A DNA stretch of 64,000 nt from Helopsaltes ochotensis. Lineage: Eukaryota > Chordata > Aves > Passeriformes > Locustellidae. Location of the stretch: the NCBI GenBank assembly GCA_013400155.1, contig VXBM01000134.1, positions 800,349 through 864,348 of the forward strand. The letters are read 5' to 3'. The stretch's first letter is position 1, and each line of letters starts with the position of its first letter. Below the pieces are notes generated by a model. That model saw only the letters and a program-made list of their open reading frames with translations, made no database searches and was not told the origin of the DNA. A program made the translations under genes and the position numbers. Shown here one piece after another: positions 23,001 through 35,000 of this stretch.

Positions 23001-26000
23001 GCTGAGTGCTCAGACTCTATACCAAACTTTTTATTGCTTGGTTTGGAAACCACAGATTTCCCTCTTTTTACTCTTCCCTTCCCTCGAATTAAGCTGTTTT
23101 GAATCACTGGCTATTTGTGACACCCAAACAAGACCACAGGCTTCTGTAAGGCTGCCCTGCAGTGAGGCTGTGCCAGTGCTGCTCACTGAATTGGCAGCCT
23201 GCACCTTTTCCATAACTTGTTCATAGTCAGAGAGCTCCCCCCAAACCTGGAAGCATTGATCAGTGGGCTGAGCCAACAAACTGAAGTGCAGCAGATTCCC
23301 CCTTCAGTAATTCCAGATGTCCCATATCCAGAAATACACTTATCTGCAGTAGCTGGCTCTGTGTGTGTGTTTTCACAGTCCATTGAAAATGCACATGGTA
23401 AAAGCAGCAAATTGTTAATGTGGATGAACTGATCGTCAGCCTGGCCCTAAGGCAGTGATATCACTTTCATAATGTGCTGCAGAAATAGATGTGGAGCTTT
23501 CCGGGAATATAATTCCTCTCCCTTCATTAACTGCAGAGATTGGTTTGGAATTGTGGTCATCATATAGCAAATTTCATTTGCTTTGCAGCACCTTGTATTG
23601 TTTTTATTGCCAGGAAAGAAAACTGACACTCATCGCTTATCTCTGCTTCCTGAGACTCTCATTTTCATTGAAGCTGGGTGTACACAATGCTTAAATCCAC
23701 AAGGTGCCCAGTAAAATCTCTAATGAGTGAGATCTCCTAAGAAATAAGGACAAACCTGCAGCTTTTTTCCTCCCTCCCAGGCTGAGAGTGAGTATGGTCA
23801 GCTGAAGGAAGTGTGTGACCGACAGGCTGAGCAACTGAGCAGAACCAGCCAGAAGCTGCAGGAGAAGACATCAGAGAATGAAGCAGATATCAAAAACCTG
23901 AAAGAGACCATTTTCGAGTTGGAAGACCAGGTGGAACAACATCGTGCTATAAAACTCCACAACAACCAGCTCATCAGTGACCTAGAAAGTAGGTGGAGCT
24001 GGAAAAAAAGGATTTAAGTGAACTTATCTGGGGGGCTCAGTTAGGGCTGCAACAGGGAGAAAGAGGTCTGTCCTTTACAAATATTCCAGTTTTGGATATT
24101 CCCTTCTGTTAATGCATAAAAGTACTATTTTAACAGAGAGTGCTCTAGATGGAATATTAGAGGCAGTCTCCAAGCCTCATTCTTCAGTGAAGGAAGCATT
24201 TCCCATTCCAGAAATTGGAATTATTTGACTTTTATTGAAGGGTTTTTAGGGCAAAGCACTGGGAAGAGCGGTGAAGTCGAGGTTGCTGAGGACAGGGAGC
24301 TGCCACCTGGTGGAACCAGTGGCTGTTCCACACATCGGTGATCCCTCGGGATGGGTGTGCTGAGCAAGTGAATCCACGTGGCATGGCTTAAATTTCAGTT
24401 TGGTTTAATAACTGAAAATAATGATGTATTTTAGAGATGTTGGGGTACCAGATCTCCTGTTGGTTCCATTCCTGATCGTTGGCAGTGTCTTAATTCAGTT
24501 TAGTCTATTTTAGTGGCATTACCAGAGGCAAAATCAAATCAGCTTCTCTGCCCTCCCATTCTCCCTTTCACTGTTGCCCTTATGTGTTTAATAATTTTTT
24601 CACATTTTTTATCATTTCTAGGTAAAGCAATGAAGCTGGAAGAACAAAAACAAGACACAGAGAGGCAGCTGAAGGCTCTGACTAAGCAGATGAAGGTAAG
24701 GTTTAAGCTCGCAGACAAAGCTAAGCTGAGCTTTTATTGCAATACAATAAGCATTGTGGTTTCCCTAGAGCAAGAGCAGAAATTCTTTCTCCACCCTTTA
24801 AGTCTTCATTCTCTTCACTTTGGACTTCTTGGCAATACTGGAGTGGAAAGCTTAGCATGAGTTTCTTTGGCACTATTTTTGGTAGTATAAAGAGGAATTG
24901 TTTAGTTTGACCCAGCACCACCTTAAAATTGTGGGGAAAACCTGGTTGTTTGTGATCACTGCGATAGAGGTCAATAACTAAGTGCTCAGCTTGAGTTGGG
25001 TGTATTTTTACAGCAGTTGGGGGCTCTAATTGCTCTTTGCAGGAGGACACAGAGGAGTGGAGGCGTTTCCAGGCTGACCTGCAGACTGCAGTGGTTGTAG
25101 CCAACGACATTAAGTGTGAAGCTCAGCAGGAGCTCCGTGTGGTGAAGAGGAAGCTGCAGGAGGAGGAGGAGAAGAGTGCCAGACTGCAGAAGGAGCTGGA
25201 TGAAGTGAAGGGCAGCAACAGGTTGGTTGTTTACCATTTACCAAGGCCAAGACTTGATCCGTGGGCCTGCTAACACGCATGCAAACAGTGCTTTGTCAGT
25301 AACTACTCGCTGGCTTGGGTGTGCATCCCGTCTGTTTGTAACTCTTCTGGCAGTTTTTGTTGTCTCTTATTCTAAGATGTTTCTGTTCTTTTTCTCTTTG
25401 GCAATCTAGTTCAGTCAACTAAGCCCTGAAGGTTTTAATTAGCAAATATTAAGTAGTAACAATTGCCAATATCCTCTGATAGCTTTGCTCTCAATAATAG
25501 TGATGCCTTTATAACTCTGTCAGCTGTATTAAACCATCTGTGGAAAGATTGGTTGGGTACAGATATTCCAGAAGAGAACTTCTTAACCTGAGGGAGGTCA
25601 GTGAAGAAAGACAAAGTAACACAAACAGTCATCTGTTCATCAGAAATATATGTCGTATTAATTTTACTCCTCTAGATTTTATCTTTTAATCTCTCTCTTG
25701 GTAAATCCATGGCCATTGGAAGAATGGCCACAGGAACAGGGTGAATCCTGTAATTTCTTTCAGGTGAAGTTAACACTCCAGATCTACATTGCACTTATTT
25801 GCTCCCAGTTTTCCATTCAGGAGCTTCCACAGCAGCTGTACAGTAGATGGGACTAAAAACATGGGAGAACTTTTTTGTGGAGGTGTATGGATCAGAATGC
25901 CTGGATTGAACAAACATAAAAACTTCTTTTCAGAAAATAAAGGAATGTTTTTAGGCTCCAGTTTCATTAGCAGAGTCCCAAGTGGATGCAAAGAAAAGCT

Positions 26001-29000
26001 GTTACAGACTATGTACTCAGACAAAATGATTACCAGACAGTACTCAAGGTTCTGGGCTCTGTTTCCATTCCTAATTTGTTCTTAATGAAATTTCTCTTGT
26101 TGAAAGCAGGGTTTCCTATATGAGGGTGGGGAATCATATTCTCATAGCTTCCCCTCTGTATTATTTTGGCTTTTAAGATATATTTGATCATAGTTCAAAT
26201 GAATAGAAGATGACCTGCTAATTTGCGAACTGGAATATTTATTTTCCGTCTATATGGAACGTTATCGGCTCTTTGGTGTAAGAAGCCTGAATTGCAAATA
26301 CTCCTTTTTAAATTGGACCCCCAGAATCCATACAGCTGTAGTTCCAGGAGGAAGTGTTCAGTCATGTATTTAATGAAGTCGGTTTGGGCTGTTGTGTCTC
26401 CCTCTGTGTCACACACACATGGATGTGTCTGTCTCTGCGTCACGTTGACTCTCTGTGCAGCTTGCTTTGAGTATTGCCTTGGTCATGGAGCCAGATATGC
26501 TGTCTGCAATGGGCAATATTGATTCTCTTTCAAAGGCAGGTCATGAAATCAAATTTTGCATCTGTCAGGATAAATAATTTGACTCTCAGAGTGTGCAAAA
26601 TGTCTGTACTGAGTGGTATGGGGAACACAATGAAGCCTATGGAAGTCCCTGTCTAAACAAACCAATGATCAGCAGCTAAGCACTGGAATTTTAAAACTCT
26701 ACTGACCTATGAAACAAATTCCTGAAGTCGCCAAAGCTCCTGCTGAGAGCCAGTTCTATGCTTCCAGATATTTTTGCATTCCTGAGGTCTCTGTCTCCCC
26801 CAGCACTTTGGCTTCTTTCACCCAGGAAGGTCTGGGGGTGTTGTCATCATCACTTTGTCAGCTGTCACAAACGCCACTGCTCAGAACCACCAGTAGATTC
26901 TGGTGCCTGTGGTGATTTTGATGTGTGCTCAGCACTGGTGGAAGCAGTTTGTAGCATGGTATCTTAACAGAATCTGTAAAGTATTCCTCATGTTTGCTAA
27001 TGCTGAGCAGCTGCACACTCAGCTGAATGTCTGACAGTCCCCTAGTGAAAGTTTCCTGTTTGATTTTTAAGCTCTTGTTGGAAAATGTACCTTCCAAAGA
27101 GCTTGCTACTCAAAGGTTTTTGGCAAAATCTCAGCCATCTCTTGAGGGTCATTAGACTCCACCTCACAAATTCATCTTGAAGCCAGTTTATCTCCTACGA
27201 CATCCTGCCATTTTAATGTTTGCCTGTGGCTGCCTGAGTTCCTGCCTCCAAGTTTGATTTCACCGTTACGTTCTTCTAATGAGACAAAAAGTCATTTTTG
27301 GTTTAGGAACAGCCAAAGAACTTGCAGAAAAAATCCTGATGAGGTCATCAGAGTTCAACTGAATGAAGGTAAGAGCCTCCCAAAGGCATCTTTAACACAG
27401 ATTAAATGTCTAATTCTATGACTAAGAATGTTGGGGGGGAGGTTGGACAAGCATCAACCAAATGGAATAAGGGAAAAAGGAGTTAATTTGTCCCGAGTTA
27501 GTACTGGGTGAAACGACAAATTGATTAACCCGTGCTTCAGGCAGTCTTCTACAATATTTTACATCCTAATTAGTATTATTTCTCTACAGTAAAATGCAAA
27601 AGCTTATAATCCACTGTTGTGTAGCTGTCTCCTCACAGATAGTGGAAATTGAAGTTAAATAGTCTCCATCCTTGGAGGTTTTCAAGACCAGACAGGATAA
27701 GATCCTGAGTAAAAGTTTCAAGGTCTTGCTTTAACTCTTTGGCTTCAAATTGCCAAAATTATTTTGGTGCTAAGATGTTTTGTGCCTTGAACTAAGAACA
27801 TGGAGGGAAGATAGTTGGGCCAGGAGTAGTACTTAGATAAATTAAATCCGCAATTACATGAGCGACTTCTTAAAATAATAAAAAAAATTAACCACATCTT
27901 CAAACGGAAGCCTAAACTGAACATTGTGATGCATCCCACTAATTTGCTTCTGGTTTTCCTCCTAAAGTCTCCAACGCCACAGCATGGCAGTGTCACATGC
28001 TTTTCTCTGGAAATGAGCTTGTACTCTGTGTATTAAACCCCGCTGTCAGTCTGTATGTGCTGATGTGCTGCTCATTTGTGCCTGTGTTTGCAGCTGTTCT
28101 GTCTCACAGAGGTTTGAGAGTTCGCTCTGCTCTCACAGCAAGCAAAGGAGGATGGCAGAGCAGGGCTCTCAAAGCAGTGTTTGCTCCTCAGAGTTGTTTG
28201 GTGGGGGGTTGGGTTTGTTAGGGAGCTCTTAATGGGTTTTTTTTGCGTTGGATGAGGTTATTCCATCCCCTTTGGTGCAAGGACCCTGAAACTGTGGCTG
28301 AGGTAGAGCAGCTCAGCTGCCTGCATGGGTCCATGAACCTCTTTTGAATAAATAGTCTGAAATGACCAGAGGAGAGGAAAGCCAGGAACACTACCATCCC
28401 TGTCCTACATTGATTCCCTGGCTGTAAATAATTAATTTCTTCCTGTCTGAGCAACATAGCTTTATTTTGTATTTTATACTGTTGTTGCTCATCGCGTCTC
28501 AAAGCCAAATTAGTGGAGTGTTAAGGCTCTCCTTTAACTGTTCTGGCCACACTGCTGGCGTTTCTCTCACTCCCCTTAATTTAGAGATGATGGGATGATG
28601 TAACATAGAGAGCTGTACCTCAGGGTGGGCATGGTGTGGCTTTTCATAACCTTCCCGACTGCTATGTGTCTCTTCACAGGTGCCTGATCTCTGCCAGCTA
28701 ACACAGCCCTGAAAAGAGGCACAGCCAGGCCTGTGAGACACTGCAGGACTTGCCTTCAACTCCCAGCTGAAAAAGGGAAGTTTCAATTCAAGAAAGCACC
28801 TCTGTTTTTTTTAATTACCCTGCAAAATTCAAGTGTATTGCAAAGTGTGAATGCTCAGGTCCACCTCTTCCCCATGGGCAAGAGCCTCTCTCTTTGTTTC
28901 AGAAGGCTTCTCTCTTCAGAAGACACTAGGAGGCAGAAGAAGTTCTGAATTACTCTAAAGCCAGCTAAGCCATAAGAAGTAATCACAGAGATTTGGGGAT

Positions 29001-32000
29001 CTCAAATAACTGAGATTTTTTTTTGGATGGATGGGGCTATTTGCCTCGAAACAGGCATTGGAACATGCCATTTTAACCTTAAACAAAAATGAAGCTGAGT
29101 GTGTATGTCTGATTTGTAAAATTTAATGGCATATACATAAGTTCTCCGTGCAGTATTATATTCTGTGATCTATCTCTGTGTGTCTAAACACATGTAAGAG
29201 AAGAGGTGGCTTATACAGACACACAAACTCGGGGATAGGTCACTGAAATTCAGCAACAAAACCGAGCGGAAACACGAATTTACCCCCTCATTCTCAGCTG
29301 CTCTGCTGGTTTCAGATTTTCCCTCCTGCATTGACAAGGCGCTCGCCGCTGGGTGGCACGGCCGACCCGGTGACACCGGGAAGGGACAACCACGGAGCGC
29401 GTCCTGCTGTGACCTTCCCGCAGAAAGTTCCCTGCGAGGTTTGTCCTGTAAGAACTGCGGATGGAGAGACCAGAAGGAAAAGGAAAGAACATCTCAAGCC
29501 CCTAGTAAACAGTTCCCTTTCAGAAGGGAGTCGTTCTCATGCCTTTAACTCAGGTGAAGTATATGATGATCAGGGAGAACTTGAAGTTCAGCTCTGCGGC
29601 CGGAGACACCTGGAGAGACACCTCACCTCCGTGGATGCTGAGGAGAAACTCAGAGATCACCATCTCTGCCAGGAGATTCTCACCGTTTGTTCCAGGACTG
29701 AAATTCTGTATTTTGGCTGTGGGATTTCTGTCCTTTTCTCCTGGATATGAAGACCTAGCAAGGACCTGGTGTGGGAGCAGGCCGAGCTAGTGGAGAATTC
29801 CACAGGATGTCCTGGCTTTGGCATGGCCCCCACCTTTGTGCCGTGCTACTGGAGTGTTTGCCTATATGCACACTTGTGTTGCCTTTCTCTGCTGTGCTGG
29901 CAGCTGTTGAATGTTGGTTTTTATGTTTAAGAAATATACATTCAAGTGCCAAATAAATGTTTCAGTGTTTGGAATTGTCTGCTGCCTGCCCTTGGCCTCT
30001 CTTCTGTTCTGTGCAGCGGTAGCTGTGTGTCTCTTCTTTGTGTGCCTTGGAGTTCAGGAGGAGTCACAATGACAGGAACTGTGTCAGAGATGAGATTGTG
30101 GAGTCATTATTTCTGAAAACGTGGTGCTGTGATCTTGGGCCTCCTGTAACAGTCATCAGGGCAGTTTAGAAATTTTACAAACGTGAGAAGGCTGAGTTTG
30201 CCAAAAATCTGTACGTGAAGCCCAGAGGGACTTGCACCTTGTCAGTCAGTTATCCGCATATTTCAAACCTAGAAAACAGAGAGACTCACTCTTGCTGTTA
30301 GAGAAAAGCTCTCTGCAAATTCTTCTCTCACCAGTGAATGAATGAAACTCGGCAGTGGTTTTGTGAAAGGGACTGCACGTTTTAATTCCTTTGTGGCTCC
30401 ACTGCTCTGCTTCCTCCTGGAGCTGCTCCACTTCAGCCAGCTGCACATGCAGCATTTATCTGTGTGAGCCATTCATTCTCGTTTCCAGGAAAGCATACAA
30501 TAATTGGTGACATTTTGTTCAAATCCCTCCTTTTTGTAGCCGAAACTTGAGTAGTCTCTTGGATGGCCTAAGATGTGCTAAGCTGAAGAAATTCTGTCCA
30601 TAAGGAGGAGTCAGTTTGGGTTTGAAGTTATGGCTTATCATTAATCTTTCTAATTTGTGCTCTGTACTGTCCTGCTGAATTAGCTACTGCAAGTTAAGCT
30701 CTTGCTGTTCTGCTTCTCTCTTAAGAGCCCATCTCTGTACACACATGTGCATCCCCCTATCATGGAGATTTTTCTTTTTAAGGTTAAGTGCTCACCAATT
30801 TCATCTCTCCATTGCTTGTTGGCTACCATGTGTTTTAATTGAAGCTAGTGGCTCTCCAGACTGTTGTTCTTACCTTTTATGCCAAGATTTGCAGTACTAG
30901 AGCCTCAGTTTTCTCTTGTGTTTAATCAGGGAGGTTGTTTCAGGCTGCCTGTTACAAATATACAGATGGAAGATTACAGGAAGCATCCTGAAAAAAAAAA
31001 ATTGAAACTGGTTGTAAGTCTAGCACTTGAATCCTCATAATGACAGAATCATGTCTGGTCTAATTACTCTATTTAACATGTTTGCATCCTATTGCAGTCA
31101 GAGGCCAGACTGAAAGTGTAAGAGATGGCACTGGGTGGTTTGGGATCTTGAGGCAGAAATTTATCCTTCCTCCATACTTTGCTAGAAGCAGGGCTCGTTT
31201 AGCTTTTGTGGTTTGTGTAACTCAGGTGCAGATGCTGTCACCTGCTGATTTGTTGTTTATGCTTTATGAACCATAGAACAAGAAGTCAAGGGTGGAACTT
31301 AAGGCTAGCAAAACACTGGCTCCCTCAGAGCTCAGTGAATCTTATCCAATCTGCCTTTCCTCCTTATTGCATTAAATGAGATTGGAACTGAAATGGCTTT
31401 TTCTCCAGCCATCTGCCTCTGCAGGCTCCCCTGGCACACAAGGAGCTTCAATGAATTAAAGAAATAGTAAAAGTCTGCTTAAAGACAGCACCTCCTTAAG
31501 CTCTGCCAGAAATAGAAACTTGAGTCACTCTTATTCTCTTATTCACTGACACCCTTTAGCCTCTTTCATTTTCTGATGGCTAAAGAGAAAGGAAAAGGCT
31601 CTGACTTCTATTTTTAGCTTACAGAAGTTGTTCAACCCCAGAGGCCCTTTCTGGATCGAGTCTTCCAGGCACCTTATGAAATAATTTCTGGTTTTGTGTT
31701 CATGTAGCTCTTGGTGTATATCAAACCTGGTAAATACAGGGAGATGTGATAGCTCAGAACCTGCTGCTCAGCACTTCATGTGCAGGTTCTGAGCGGGTTG
31801 GAGAGGTACAAATAATCTCTTTTTACATGACTAGACTTCATTTGCTTGCAGCTTTCCTAAACCAAAGCTAGGTAATTGCACTCTAAGTCTACCTGAGAAA
31901 TATAGGTAAGTCACTAAGCAGTATCATGTAAAATACTTGAGTAGAAGCAACTTTCACTGTGTGATTGTATTTGATGTTTAACACAGCTCTGGGCTTTCCT

Positions 32001-35000
32001 GTATGAACTCCTGTAAGTCCAGCACCTGATCTTGACTTCAGAATTCCTTTTCAAAGGAGTAACTTCATTATCCTTCCTTAAAATATGAAACCTTTTCTAT
32101 TTGGTTTGTCAGTGTTCATTCTAGCCATGGGATTTTGGCCTTCCTGTGTCTGCTAGGATGAAGCACTTAAGAGTTTTATTCCAGATGTAAGTGCTGATGA
32201 ATTGTGATGGAGGGTTCATTTGTTTAGCAGGTGTCTGTTGATAAGTTTTAAGTGTTGAGTTTTTACTCTGAAGTGTATTTGCCTTTTGGCTACTTTCCTC
32301 ACTGAAAACTGAGAACTACTGTAGCCCATTGGCACCTGTGCTGTATTGAAAGCCCATCTTCAGGTAATTATTGATAATTGCTCAAAAGTCTCATCAAACT
32401 GCCTTTTCTTTTTTCTTCCTGTGAAAATCCTCCTTCCTGTGTAAGGCTTGGGCATGAGGATGAAATAATTAACAATGCAGAGGAGTTTGTTAGACTCAGT
32501 GATTCAGTGTTCGCCAGGCACTGCAAGAAAAGGACCTGAATATTCAAAGTCCTGATATTCTAAGGTGCATGTTCTGGGCATTGCAGTAAAACCTGCACAT
32601 TGTTGGCTTTTCCTTGCTATCAATGAAGACCTTTAAGCTGTGCTTGCACTTTCTGTTGGCCCTGACTTGGCTGTGCTTTGTGCCTTGCAGGCTGACAGCT
32701 GAAGAGGTGGATTCTCTGGAGTCAGACACAGCCAGCCGCTGGCAAGGGGTCTGCCTCAGCAGAGCGTCCCCCACGCCTCCAGAATCTGCAGCCACTGTGA
32801 AGTCACTGATAAAGTCATTTGACTTGGGATGCTCAGGTATTTGAACATTGTACTTTAGAGTAAAAAAAAAATCCTAGCAGTGAGCAGGACCCGCTTCTTG
32901 CTTGTGGAGGGGTATTTTCTGTCAGTGCATGGTGCATAAATATGGAATGTCACTATGCAGTGGTTCTCTGTTCTGACAAGGGAGTGATAGTTGGGTTTGA
33001 AATCCAGATGTTTCCATGATTTTTCCTCGCAGGTAGCAGTGGACAAAATATCCCAGTTCACAAGGTGCCCAGGAGCCCTCTCAGTGGAATTCCAGTGAGG
33101 ACAGCCCCAGCAGCTGCTGTTTCCCCAATGCAGGTACAAGGAACTCTTCTGTCCCTGCAGATTCAAGAGAGGTGGACACAGTGCTGGCCGCAGCATCTGC
33201 TGACAGGGGGGAAGGGGAAACTCATCTGTTTGTTTGCTGTGGAACATCAAATGCTGTGGTCCTAACAAAAAGGATCAAAGTGAGTTTGTCTTGACTTCAG
33301 CTTAGAGGTCTCGGTGGACGGATGTGAACTGTGTGGAATACAGTTCTGAACTTTTATCACCATGGACCAGAAAAGAGGTTTCAATTATTGGGAGTGAGAT
33401 AGAAGAAACATCACACAGCAGAACTAGGGAGCTGGCACGTGAGTTGGGAGACATGGGATTGAAGTTTCCAGGATGTGTGCTCCCGATTATCCAGTGAGGT
33501 CTGGGATCTGCGTGTTAATGCCTGACGATGGGGTGATAATTGAAAACTGGTGGTGTGGGGCTGCAGAGACAAGAATCCTCCTGACATATGATTCAGGGTG
33601 TTGGGACTAAAGTCAGGATGGGGAACAGGCATCCTTTTGGTTTGTGACAGTAAATTGTGTTTGGCAAGAGAAAAATCATACAAATAGAAGTGTGATGCAG
33701 TTCAGGAACCAGTGTATTACTAGATAAAATATTGTCCCTTTGTCCTTTTATTTTTCACAATTATTTACCCAGCCCTAGGTCCAGCTGATACCCTACTGAA
33801 AGGTTTCTGTATCCCTCCACATGCTCTGTGATCTTGAAATAGCAGAAACTTCTTTCTGCTCACTTATTTAAGGCATGATGGCCAATACTTCTTCAATTAC
33901 CTTTTGCACCTTTGTTTCACAGAGACATTCTGTGTATACCAATGCCAAGCCAGCCAGCAAGGGCATTGCCAGACATGCAGATCTGTCAGACCTCCCTCTG
34001 GCAGGTAAGTTGTGATAAATGTACAGACACAGCCTCTTTTTGTTAACTAAACTTGTTATTAACTGTTGGCCTCTGCCTGAGCCATTTCTCCTCTTCTTAC
34101 ATGGTCAAGGGAAACATGGAAGTGTTTCCAGTGCCTTCCAAAGTCATGCCTCCAGTGTCTTTGTTTTACAGAGCTTATTAATTTTGTTGTGCTTCTATTC
34201 CCATCTCAATCATAACTAAAAAGTAGCTGATTTATTCTGGATTGCCAACACAAACTCCCCTTCTTTATTCCAGACTATCCACGGCACCTCTCTAATCCAT
34301 GCTGTGGAACTGGAGAGGGTTGGATTTTGTTCAACATGTATGTCTCTGGAACAAGCCCAAAGCACTGTCTTCTGAGGGTTTATTTGTTTTTAAATTCAAC
34401 TTCATTTGAAATACATCAAACATTTCAGATACTGATGTGACTGTTTTAGGAGCAGTCATATTTGGGCTGGAAATAGTTTATTTTGAGAGTTCTCAAGAGA
34501 TGAGTTTGTTTTCATTTCACACTTTGCTTTTGTTCTCTTGTCATTTAATATTCTTTTCTACCAGTGTTTGTTTCCCATTTTCTCTAGGGCCCTTTATTTT
34601 GATTATCTGGTCCTGAATGTAGTTGTTGCATTGGAATCAAAGTTAGTAACAACAGATTCTGGAATTTTTAAGGACAGATGAAATATTATATTCCTGTAGT
34701 GAAACTGCAGGGAGAGGCAAAACAGAAAACCAATCAGTCACAACTTCTTGAGGCTAGACTGGATTTTCTGATAGTTTGCTAATACAGGAGAGAAATTAGA
34801 ACCTGGCTAAGCAAGCAGAAGTGTCTGCTTCTGTCTGGGGAAAATGGACAGGGTTTATTTACTTGTATCAGTTGGTTTCCAGGAAGTCTTGCATGAGTGT
34901 ATAGATCCCAAACACAACATAAGACCTTTTTAATCTCTACCAGTTTACTGTAGAGTGAAATAATCTATCATCTGTGTAATATGATGCCAGTCCTTAACAA

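Larger units (their letters stand above)
21944..23780 (+). other. SPECC1: SPECC1 intron 2 (1.8 kb)
   Basis: This AT-rich intron starts with the in-frame stop and AATAAA described separately. A small direct repeat of CCCAAGTGCT-like units lies at about 22920-22972. I see nothing else of note. Confidence 0.7.
25222..32690 (+). other. SPECC1: SPECC1 intron 5 (7.5 kb)
   Basis: Donor GTTGGT, acceptor GTGCCTTGCAG. It contains a degraded CR1-like piece near 27655-27740, a weak candidate cassette exon at 27307-27368, a candidate alternative last exon from 28680 to about 29975, and an exact 13-bp inverted repeat at 31752-31794. A CpG-richer patch lies near 29335-29420. The rest is ordinary intronic sequence. 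Confidence 0.65.

Noticed and set aside
29331..29750. + strand ORF of 139 codons in intron 5
   Set aside because: No similarity recognised and no ATG-proximal promoter signal. Treated as part of the candidate terminal exon, not as a gene.
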